The notes beneath the pieces were generated by a model. That model worked only from the letters and a program-made list of their open reading frames with translations, did no database searches and had not been told where the DNA came from. This document shows, one piece after another, positions 1-6,907 of a stretch of 64,000 bases of DNA (position 1 is the first letter of the stretch; each line of letters begins with the position of its first letter). The DNA lies in the NCBI GenBank assembly GCA_027490665.1, contig JAIXXP010000006.1, positions 1 through 64,000 on the forward strand, written 5' to 3'. A program made the position numbers and the translations under genes. This DNA comes from Cryomorphaceae bacterium (GTDB lineage: Bacteria; Bacteroidota; Bacteroidia; Flavobacteriales_D; Crocinitomicaceae).

Positions 1-1234
1 GTCGGTTAACTACCTCTGCGATGGCTTCGGTGCTTGCACCAGTGCCCAGCGCTTGAATTTGTTTGATTTTATCTTGGTTGAGCGCTTCTTCCAAGCCTTT
101 GATGAGGCCGTAGAAGGAAACTTCTGCGGTGTTCGGGATAAAAGAAAACACGCTGTTGTCGTAGTCGTGGCCAACGCTGTCAAGGACGTCCTTGACGATG
201 AGGCGACCGAGGGCCTTGCGTTCTTTGTAGATGTCGGCGTCAGAGCCTCTGGAGAAATAAATGCGTTCAAAAGAACATTGCGCTAATTTACGCGGAGCAT
301 TGATTTCGATTTCTTTAACCTGACCTTTTTTCTCGATGATGAGCGCGTGTCCTGGTTTCAATTCTTGGATGTCTTCTACTTTAAGGTTGAAGGCTGTTTG
401 GATGACCGGACGCTCAGAGGCTACCACGCAAATTTCGTCGTCTTCGTACCAAAATGCTGGTCGAATGCCGCTTGGGTCTCTTAAGACAAACGCAGAGCCG
501 TGGCCAAGTAAGCCCGCCATAGCGTAGCCTCCATCCCAGCGTTCGGATGCTTTCTTCAGTATTTTATCAATTTTGATTTCGTCTTGAATGCGCGCATAAA
601 TATCAGCTTTTGCATACCCAAGGCTTTTGTAATGGGCGTAGAGTTCGTCGTTTTCGACGTCTAGGAAGTGTCCGATCTTTTCCATGACCGTTACGGTGTC
701 GGATTTTTCTTTGGGATGCTGCCCGAGCTCTACCAAAACGTCAAAGAGTTCGTCGACGTTGGTGAGGTTGAAGTTGCCGGCAACCACTAGGTTGCGGGTC
801 ATCCAGTTGGATTGGCGCAAGAAGGGGTGGCAGCTTTCAATGGAGTTGCGCCCATATGTGCCATAGCGCAAGTGCCCCAAAAAGACCTCGCCGGTAAAAC
901 CAACGTTTTGCTTTAGAAAGTTGACATCTTTTAGGGCAGCAGGGTTTTCATCGTAGATGGCCTTGAACTTGGCATTGATCTGATCGAAGATGTCTTGGGT
1001 TGGGTTTTTTTGAACGGAGCGCGTGCGCGAAATGTAGCGTTCTCCGGGTTGCATATCTAGTTTGATGTTGGCAATACCGGCGCCATCTTGGCCGCGGTTG
1101 TGTTGCTTTTCCATCAACAAATGCATTTTGTTGAGGCCCCATAAGGCTGATCCGTATTTATCGAGGTAGTACTCCAGTGGTTTTTTGAGCCTTAAAAGGG
1201 CTATGCCACACTCGTGTTTGATAGGATCACTCAT
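1..1234 (-). CDS. Amidophosphoribosyltransferase-like protein (PurF family), 3' end outside the window
   Basis: This gene reads leftward off the window edge, so only about 411 N-terminal codons are visible. The ATG at 1232-1234 starts MSDPIKHECG, placing a conserved Cys at residue 9, as expected for a class II (Ntn) glutamine amidotransferase that loses a short propeptide. Typical segments follow, including a KQHNRGQDGAG-like stretch and a GHLRYGTYGRNS loop. The start of a phosphoribosyltransferase-like part lies near the edge. PurF catalyses the first step of purine synthesis, PRPP plus glutamine to phosphoribosylamine. The layout resembles the longer PurF-like protein that many Bacteroidota carry besides the canonical enzyme, so whether it is the main PurF or a paralogue cannot be judged here. 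A TAnnTTTG-type box (1254-1261, minus strand) lies 19 bases upstream. Confidence 0.85.
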   Translation of the reverse strand, partial: MSDPIKHECGIALLRLKKPLEYYLDKYGSALWGLNKMHLLMEKQHNRGQDGAGIANIKLDMQPGERYISRTRSVQKNPTQDIFDQINAKFKAIYDENPAALKDVNFLKQNVGFTGEVFLGHLRYGTYGRNSIESCHPFLRQSNWMTRNLVVAGNFNLTNVDELFDVLVELGQHPKEKSDTVTVMEKIGHFLDVENDELYAHYKSLGYAKADIYARIQDEIKIDKILKKASERWDGGYAMAGLLGHGSAFVLRDPSGIRPAFWYEDDEICVVASERPVIQTAFNLKVEDIQELKPGHALIIEKKGQVKEIEINAPRKLAQCSFERIYFSRGSDADIYKERKALGRLIVKDVLDSVGHDYDNSVFSFIPNTAEVSFYGLIKGLEEALNQDKIKQIQALGTGASTEAIAEVVNR

Positions 1235-1253
1235 GGTCTAGGAAATTGAGTGG

Positions 1254-1261
1254 CAAAGGTA
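1254..1261 (-). promoter_or_regulatory. TAnnTTTG -7 box for the purF-like gene
   Basis: The minus strand reads TACCTTTG, a full match to the Bacteroidota -7 consensus, 19 bases before the start codon. It is divergent to the box at 1274-1281. No clear -33 element was seen. Confidence 0.5.
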
Positions 1262-1273
1262 ATTCATTATTTG

Positions 1274-1281
1274 TAATTTTG
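1274..1281 (+). promoter_or_regulatory. TAnnTTTG -7 box abutting the HYC_CC_PP-like gene
   Basis: TAATTTTG ends four bases before the GTG start at 1286. With the usual distance to the transcription start, this predicts a leaderless or nearly leaderless mRNA, and it supports GTG as the start because no other in-frame start precedes the signal peptide. Confidence 0.5.
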
Positions 1282-1285
1282 TATC

Positions 1286-1732
1286 GTGAAATCAATTTTG
1301 GTCATCTTTCTCATCCTTATTCAACTTGCCCTACAAGTAGGTATTCCAATTCACAAGCATTTTTGTGAAATGGACGGTGCATTTGCGTCCTTGGTACTGA
1401 AGATAGACCACGAGTGTGCGCAACCTCATGAGGCCCTTCCACCGTGTTGTCAAGAAAAGCAAACAGCTGCTTGCGACGCCAATATGCAAGAGAAGGATTG
1501 CTGTTCGGATGAGCTAGAAGTTGTGAAAGCCAACTTTGACCAAGCTTATTCCTCCTTTGATTGGCAATCTATGCATTCCGCAGTTTGTTTGGTGCCAACG
1601 TCTTCAAATTTTACTTTTTTCAAGGCACTTCAGGCTCAGAACATTTTAAAAAAAGGGCTGCACTACAGACCGCCACCGCTGTCTTTGAGGGGTAAACAAA
1701 TTCAAGTGAAAATTCAAGTTTGGCAAATATGA
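1286..1732 (+). CDS. HYC_CC_PP-like small exported protein
   Basis: This 148-residue protein has a GTG start. An N-terminal hydrophobic stretch (residues about 4-20) looks like a signal peptide or anchor. It is followed by an HKHFC motif, then PPCC, CDANM and DCC cysteine motifs, and it ends in a Pro-rich HYRPPP segment. The order H-aromatic-C, CC, PP matches the Bacteroidota HYC_CC_PP family, with Phe for Tyr in the first motif. The cysteine and histidine content suggests metal binding, but no function is established. The next genes encode a TonB-dependent receptor and a secreted HMA-domain protein, so a metal-handling (probably copper) unit is the best inference. The gap to the receptor is 46 bases. 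Confidence 0.75.
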   Translation: MKSILVIFLILIQLALQVGIPIHKHFCEMDGAFASLVLKIDHECAQPHEALPPCCQEKQTAACDANMQEKDCCSDELEVVKANFDQAYSSFDWQSMHSAVCLVPTSSNFTFFKALQAQNILKKGLHYRPPPLSLRGKQIQVKIQVWQI

Positions 1733-1778
1733 GATCGCAATTAGCATAAATGTTAATTGTTGAACTTATTTATTGACC

Positions 1779-3956
1779 ATGAAATTCATTTTTTTATTCG
1801 GAAGCCTTTTAATGGCTTCACATTTTCAAGCTCAAATTAGGGGGGTGGTACAAGGAGCTGATTCCCTGCAAACCAAACCACTCAAAAATGTAAAAATTAC
1901 CTTGCTTCGGGCGGGCACCACTGTCTACTCTAATGAAGACGGAACTTTTGAAATTTTACTCGGGAAGCAAAGCCCAGACACCTTGCTTTTTAGCGCCAAA
2001 GGCTACCGTTCAGACCGCATGGTTGTAACGCGATCAGATCGTTTTGCCGCACTCAATGTAGTGTTGGTTTCTGGTCAGCTGGTTCGAGAAATCGTCGTGT
2101 CAGGCGGGAAAGACGCACATGGTATTTCAAAAATGAAAACCTTGCACGTTGAAGAACTCACGAGTGCTGAATTTCGCAAAGCCGCTTGCTGTAATTTGTC
2201 GGAGTCTTTTGAAACTAACGCCACTGTTGATGTCAGCATGGCAGATGCCGTATCTGGCGCTAAAAAGATACAGCTCTTGGGTCTAGACGCGGTGTATACC
2301 CAATTGCAATTTGAAAATATTCCGTTTTTGCGGGGTCTGGAAAGTGCATTTGGCATGAGCGCTATTCCGGGTACTTGGCTAGAGTCCATTCAAATTACCA
2401 AAGGCACCGGATCGGTGGTCAATGGCTATGAGTCCATGGCAGGGTTGGTCAATTTAGAATTCAAGAAACCCAAAGATATGCCGCTTATGAGTTTGAATGC
2501 TTATCAAAACCGCTTTGGGCGTACCGAACTCAATTTGCAAAGCGGCCAGCGGCTCTCCGAGCGCTGGCACATGGGGCTATTCGCCTCGGGCGCTGCTGTT
2601 TATGGCACTTTTGACCACAATCACGATGGCTTTCGGGATCAAGCGCTCTCCAATACCTTCAGTTTATTGCAGCGCTTCAGCTACCAAGCCCCCCGCATGG
2701 AGGCGCAGCTGGGCTTACAGGCCTACACCGACGACAAAACTGGTGGGCAAATGAGTTTCAGCAAGCAAAACCCAGTGGGCTATGGCATGGCGCTGCAGAG
2801 TCAGCATATTTCTATGTTTTCCAAAACGGGGTTTTTTGGTAAAAAACCAGGGCAAAGCTTGGGTGTTATTGCCAATGTCAAGTTTCAAGACCTCAATGGG
2901 TTTTATGGAGTACGCAATTTTACAGGCAAAGAAAAACGTTTGTATTTGAATGCGATTTACGATGACATCATTGGTAACGCTGATCATAAAATCAAAGCGG
3001 GCGCTAGCTTTTTAGGTTTGCAAATACAGCAATTTGCCACGCAGCCTAATGGTGCAATGGTGGTCGGGAATACCCGAACTGAACTCGTTCCGGGTGTCTT
3101 TACAGAATACACCTATTCGGGCAATCGTTTGTCTGCGGTTATTGGCGCGCGCTACGACCAACACAATATTGCGGGTGCGCAGTTTTCGCCGCGCGCGCAT
3201 CTCAAATATGCCCTTACGCCTCAACTGGACCTGCGCGCAACAGGCGGCCGTGCATGGCGCTTGCCCAATTATGTCGCTGACAACCTTTCTCTTTTGGCCA
3301 GCTCCAAGGCCTGGATCACGTCTCCAACGTTGCTACCCGAGATTTCTTGGAATGTTGGCGCTTCATTGGTGCAAGGTTTCAGTTTCAAAAAACGCAAGGG
3401 TAGCCTTAGTTTGGACGCCTACCACACGCGTTTTTCGCAACAACTTGTCGCCGATCGCGATACAATTTCAAGTTTAGTGGTCTTCAAAAACCTGAGCAAT
3501 AATTCAGTAGCAACTGTAGTACAAGCCGAGTTCGCCTATGAAGTAGTGCGCGGCCTGGACCTCCGTTTGGCCTATAAGTTTCAAGATGTGCGCGCACTTT
3601 ATAATGGCAAGTTGCAAAATCAAGTATTGCTACCGCGCCAGCGCTTTTTTACCAATTTGGCGTATCAGACCCGCAATAGACGTTGGGAATACGACCTCAC
3701 TTATTCGCGCTACAGCGCAGTACGCTTGCCGCATCACGGAATGGGCTCGCCCTGGGCGCTACTCAATGCACAAGTGACGCGCTCCTGGAAAAAAACAGAA
3801 TTATATGTGGGTGGTGAAAACTTATTGAATTTCACGCAGCAACATCCAATTATGGGCGTCGACAACCCTTTTGGTTCCGATTTCGATGCCACCGAAATTT
3901 GGGCCCCAATTATGGGTTGGAATGTCTATTTTGGACTCAGGTATACCTTTAAATAA
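1779..3956 (+). CDS. TonB-dependent receptor, probably for a metal or metallophore
   Basis: About 725 residues. I start at the ATG at 1779 rather than the in-frame TTG two codons earlier, because the ATG begins a clean signal peptide (MKFIFLFGSLLMASHFQAQ). Next come a carboxypeptidase-like regulatory beta-sandwich (about residues 20-100), a plug domain (about 110-225, with an IQITKGTGSV segment) and a long 22-strand-type outer-membrane barrel ending in GLRYTFK, with the terminal aromatic residue typical of barrels. Such receptors import ligands across the outer membrane using TonB energy. The substrate is not readable from sequence. The flanking cysteine-rich HYC_CC_PP-like gene and the HMA gene at 4047 point to copper or another soft metal (inference). 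The plug carries an unusual AACCNLSE motif near residue 133. Confidence 0.85.
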   Translation: MKFIFLFGSLLMASHFQAQIRGVVQGADSLQTKPLKNVKITLLRAGTTVYSNEDGTFEILLGKQSPDTLLFSAKGYRSDRMVVTRSDRFAALNVVLVSGQLVREIVVSGGKDAHGISKMKTLHVEELTSAEFRKAACCNLSESFETNATVDVSMADAVSGAKKIQLLGLDAVYTQLQFENIPFLRGLESAFGMSAIPGTWLESIQITKGTGSVVNGYESMAGLVNLEFKKPKDMPLMSLNAYQNRFGRTELNLQSGQRLSERWHMGLFASGAAVYGTFDHNHDGFRDQALSNTFSLLQRFSYQAPRMEAQLGLQAYTDDKTGGQMSFSKQNPVGYGMALQSQHISMFSKTGFFGKKPGQSLGVIANVKFQDLNGFYGVRNFTGKEKRLYLNAIYDDIIGNADHKIKAGASFLGLQIQQFATQPNGAMVVGNTRTELVPGVFTEYTYSGNRLSAVIGARYDQHNIAGAQFSPRAHLKYALTPQLDLRATGGRAWRLPNYVADNLSLLASSKAWITSPTLLPEISWNVGASLVQGFSFKKRKGSLSLDAYHTRFSQQLVADRDTISSLVVFKNLSNNSVATVVQAEFAYEVVRGLDLRLAYKFQDVRALYNGKLQNQVLLPRQRFFTNLAYQTRNRRWEYDLTYSRYSAVRLPHHGMGSPWALLNAQVTRSWKKTELYVGGENLLNFTQQHPIMGVDNPFGSDFDATEIWAPIMGWNVYFGLRYTFK

Positions 3957-4046
3957 GCTTATGTTTAAAAAAAAAATCTCGTTTATTTCAAGTCAATTTA
4001 TACAAGCAATTCCTAAATCTAATCTTTAAAAAATAAATTCATTCAT

Positions 4047-4373
4047 ATGAAAAAGCTACTTTTCTTACTTTTTATCTCTTTGAGTTCTTCGTTTCTTGCT
4101 CAAAAACCAGCGCATGTCACCATTCAAACTAATGCGCAGTGTGGCGATTGCAAGGAGCGTATTGAAACGGCACTCAATCAGACCAAAGGAGTCGTTTATG
4201 CCGAACTAAATATAGAAACAAAAGTTGTGGAGGTGAAATACAAAGTTTCTAAAACCGACCCAGTAATACTTCATAAAGTAGTGACTTCAATTGGCTACGA
4301 TGCCGATGACCAAAAAGCGGACCCTATAGCTCAAAAGGCCTTGCCGCTCTGCTGTCAGCCGGATGGCCATTGA
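4047..4373 (+). CDS. Secreted heavy-metal-associated (HMA) domain protein
   Basis: A 108-residue protein with a signal peptide (residues 1-19, ending FLAQ) and one ferredoxin-like HMA domain. The metal motif is NAQCGDCKERIE: two cysteines spaced as CxxC, as in copper chaperones (usual form MxCxxC, with Gln here in place of a residue before Cys). A second possible metal site is the C-terminal tail CCQPDGH. It lies 90 bases after the TonB receptor on the same strand, and the three genes probably work together as periplasmic metal capture. Copper is the usual ligand of this fold in this setting; the metal itself is inferred. Its stop codon is directly adjacent to the stop of the convergent gene at 4374. 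Confidence 0.85.
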   Translation: MKKLLFLLFISLSSSFLAQKPAHVTIQTNAQCGDCKERIETALNQTKGVVYAELNIETKVVEVKYKVSKTDPVILHKVVTSIGYDADDQKADPIAQKALPLCCQPDGH

Positions 4374-4997
4374 TTATTCTGAGGAGCCAATATTTCTGTG
4401 GCCAAATGCATAGCCGAGGCCAAAGCCAGCACTCGGATAAAATCCATAGGAGCCTAAGTAGTTGAGTTGCGTATGCACATTTGCTAATACACCAAAACGG
4501 CTATAGTAGGTGAGCTTACATCCCAGGTTCGTATGGTAACGCACGCCTTTATCGAGCATATAAGAATCTGTAAAAACCAATGACAAACCGAGTGGGTTAG
4601 CGTAAGCAGAAAGGTCGTAGCGATAGGCCAATGGGTAATGATAAGCGACACCTTCGGGTATCAGCGCGGTGAGGGCACCAACAGCAAGTGCGCCTAAGAA
4701 GTCGCTGAATGTAAATGAATTCTGCGACAAAAAGCGCGTTACCGGCCCAACAGCAAAAAGACTCATGGGCGCATGAACGTAGAGCTTGCTGGAGTCAAGG
4801 CCACCGATGTTGTAATTGTAAAGTAAACTCCAACGCGCATTGATATGATATTCAGCTTGTAGGTTCCATACCGGCTGAAAATGACCTTGGTAAAAGTTGG
4901 TACCAAGCCCAAAATTCACGTCTAGCTTGGAATAATCTGATTGAGCAAAGGCCTTGCAATTCAAAAGCAAAAGCAGGCTGAGAATAAGCGTTTTCAT
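4374..4997 (-). CDS. Predicted outer-membrane beta-barrel protein
   Basis: 207 residues with a clear signal peptide (MKTLILSLLLLLNCKAFAQ). The rest alternates short polar and aromatic stretches such as WSLLYNYNIGG and GCKLTYYSRFGVLANV, and ends in GFGLGYAFGHRN, which fits a small porin-like barrel. I recognise no named family. Its start overlaps by one base the stop of the upstream DUF3078 gene, so the two form an operon of outer-membrane-type proteins. Function unknown. Confidence 0.7.
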   Translation of the reverse strand: MKTLILSLLLLLNCKAFAQSDYSKLDVNFGLGTNFYQGHFQPVWNLQAEYHINARWSLLYNYNIGGLDSSKLYVHAPMSLFAVGPVTRFLSQNSFTFSDFLGALAVGALTALIPEGVAYHYPLAYRYDLSAYANPLGLSLVFTDSYMLDKGVRYHTNLGCKLTYYSRFGVLANVHTQLNYLGSYGFYPSAGFGLGYAFGHRNIGSSE

Positions 4998-5890
4998 TAG
5001 CGTTCGATTTTATAAGACAAGCCGATGCCAATAACGGATTTAAATTGGGTGCGTGGCCCTGTGTTTCCGTTGGCATCGGTAATACGGATGTCGTCGTCGT
5101 AGATGAGGTTCCATTGAGCCGAAGCAGAAACCAAAGAATTGACCCTAAAGAGGAGTAAAAGTTCGCCGTTGACATCGATGTTTTCCGGATTGTTCAAGTA
5201 GTTACTGAACAACTCCAATTTAGATTTCATTTCAATGTTCTTTGCAAGTGGGCGATTGTATTTCATTTTGAGATAAGCGCCATATTCTTGGCGGTAGCGC
5301 ATACCGGGGTCTACACCAAATGAACCTTTGGCACTGAGGGAGTCGTCTAGTACGAAAGTAGATTTAATGGCGATAGAGGAGAAGAAAATATTAAAGTTGT
5401 CTGACTTGCGGAAGTCGGCACCAAGGGCGAGGTTCATGTAGCCAGGTGCCATGAAGCGCGAAACAGGAATGGAATCGTTGGGGTAGGAGTACCCATTGAT
5501 ACTTTGGGTGCGAAAGCTAGAAGCAAAAGTGAGGAAGAAGCCTTTAGATAATTGCATTCCGAAGGTGCTGGCGAGATCGAGGCGGTCGTCGGTTTTTTGA
5601 GCGCCAATGCCTTTGTTGTCAAAATATTTGATGCCGCCCAAGGCAAAACTGACATCGTTGGTCCATTTCACGTTGTCTTGGGTGTAATAAGCTGAAGCAC
5701 TCGCAGACCCAATAATAGAGATGTTGTTGCGGCCTCCGGCATTCCAATTTACAAATGAAGTTTGGGTGCCGCTCAAGGAGTATAAGGACTTGAATTTCCA
5801 GTAGGAGGTAGAATCTTGTGCGCTGACATCATGCGCAACCAAAAAGGCAAACAAAAGGTAGAAAAATGTGTTACTTTGGTGTCTAGACAT
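4997..5890 (-). CDS. DUF3078 family protein
   Basis: 297 residues with an N-terminal signal peptide (ending DVSAQ). The opening WKFKSLYSLSGTQTSFVNWNAGG, the alternating barrel-like strands and the terminal SVIGIGLSYKIER fit DUF3078, a Bacteroidota family of predicted outer-membrane proteins with no known activity. It is transcribed leftward and shares one base with the next gene (4374). The start is only 16 bases from the divergent start at 5907. A minus-strand TATTTTTG box (5899-5906) lies between the two. Confidence 0.8.
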   Translation of the reverse strand: MSRHQSNTFFYLLFAFLVAHDVSAQDSTSYWKFKSLYSLSGTQTSFVNWNAGGRNNISIIGSASASAYYTQDNVKWTNDVSFALGGIKYFDNKGIGAQKTDDRLDLASTFGMQLSKGFFLTFASSFRTQSINGYSYPNDSIPVSRFMAPGYMNLALGADFRKSDNFNIFFSSIAIKSTFVLDDSLSAKGSFGVDPGMRYRQEYGAYLKMKYNRPLAKNIEMKSKLELFSNYLNNPENIDVNGELLLLFRVNSLVSASAQWNLIYDDDIRITDANGNTGPRTQFKSVIGIGLSYKIER

Positions 5891-5898
5891 TTCGATTA

Positions 5899-5906
5899 CA
5901 AAAATA
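5899..5906 (-). promoter_or_regulatory. TAnnTTTG -7 box for the DUF3078 gene
   Basis: TATTTTTG on the minus strand, eight bases before the DUF3078 start and touching the ATG of the divergent gene at 5907. The upstream promoter half must therefore lie inside the neighbouring coding sequence. Confidence 0.45.
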
Positions 5907-6875
5907 ATGCGTTTTCTAACTCTACTTTTCGTGTTTCTCCCAATTATTTCAACAGGGCTCTATGCACAAACCCCAATTGACTACAGCCAAGCGCAAAATT
6001 GGGCAGCTTTACCTCGGCAATTACCGAGCGGTTTAGCGCAGCATTGTTCAGATACTTCATTATGGGCAAAAGCTGATGTATTTTATGTGTACCCAACACT
6101 CAATACCGCCAACGCTGACAAGCGATGGAATGTACCCCTCGACGACGACAAACAACGCAGCAAGGTACTCGAAACAGCGCTGCCCTTTCAAGGAAGTGCA
6201 TTTGTAGAAGCTGGTCGTTTTTACAGTCCTTTTTACCGTTCTGCGCATTTGCGTTCCTATTATGTCGACGATCCTAAAGGAAAAGAAGCTTTGGAAATGG
6301 CTTATGCTGACGTTCGTGCCGCGTTTTTATACTACCTCGAACACCACAACAATGGCCGGCCTATTATTTTAGCGGGTCACAGCCAAGGTAGCACACATTG
6401 TGGTTTATTGCTACAAGAATTTTTTGATGGACAACCTTTGCAAAAACAATTGGTGGTGGCTTATTTGCCGGGTATCGGCATACGTCCTTCCGAATTGAAA
6501 CAAATTCCACTTTTAACGAGTCCGTCCCAAACCGGCGGTTATGTCGCTTGGAATACCTTCAAAAAACGCCTGGACCGCAAATCTTACGACAAATGGTATA
6601 AGGGCAGGGTTGTTGTGAATCCTGTCACCTGGACACTCGATTCGCTGGCCTCCAAAGAAGCGCACAAAGGATTTTTGTATTTTGACAATAAGCTTTACGC
6701 AGGCCTCTTTCAGACACATTTAATAGATGGCGCCATCTGGATAGACCGCCCCAAAGGCAAGTTTTTCCTGATGAGCCTCACAATGCGCAATTACCATATT
6801 GGCGATATCAATTTATTTTGGCAAGATATTCGGGAAAATGCCCGTTTGAGGGTTCAAAATTTCAATCAAAATTAA
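5907..6875 (+). CDS. DUF3089 family alpha/beta hydrolase
   Basis: 322 residues from the ATG at 5907, chosen because a signal peptide (MRFLTLLFVFLPIISTGLYAQ) begins there; the in-frame extension upstream reads into the divergent gene. The early DVFYVYPT motif and the nucleophile elbow AGHSQGS (about residue 157) are hallmarks of DUF3089, a group of predicted serine esterase or lipase-like exported hydrolases. The substrate is unknown. The end of the gene carries the promoter box for gcvP (6877-6884). Confidence 0.8.
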   Translation: MRFLTLLFVFLPIISTGLYAQTPIDYSQAQNWAALPRQLPSGLAQHCSDTSLWAKADVFYVYPTLNTANADKRWNVPLDDDKQRSKVLETALPFQGSAFVEAGRFYSPFYRSAHLRSYYVDDPKGKEALEMAYADVRAAFLYYLEHHNNGRPIILAGHSQGSTHCGLLLQEFFDGQPLQKQLVVAYLPGIGIRPSELKQIPLLTSPSQTGGYVAWNTFKKRLDRKSYDKWYKGRVVVNPVTWTLDSLASKEAHKGFLYFDNKLYAGLFQTHLIDGAIWIDRPKGKFFLMSLTMRNYHIGDINLFWQDIRENARLRVQNFNQN

Positions 6876-6876
6876 G

Positions 6877-6884
6877 TACTTTTG
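6877..6884 (+). promoter_or_regulatory. TAnnTTTG -7 box for gcvP
   Basis: TACTTTTG, a full consensus match, sits 23 bases before the gcvP ATG and just after the stop of the upstream gene. A matching -33 TTTG at the proper spacing was not found. Confidence 0.45.
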
Positions 6885-6907
6885 TAGACCCAAATTCGAC
6901 ACAACAC

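Noticed and set aside
1773-1778. TTG at 1773 as the start of the TonB receptor
   Set aside because: An ATG six bases later begins a standard signal peptide and no start box favours the TTG.
4997-5906. Divergent DUF3078/DUF3089 starts as a sign of an operon-switching element
   Set aside because: The 16-base gap with one -7 box is just dense packing, the same as at other divergent pairs here.
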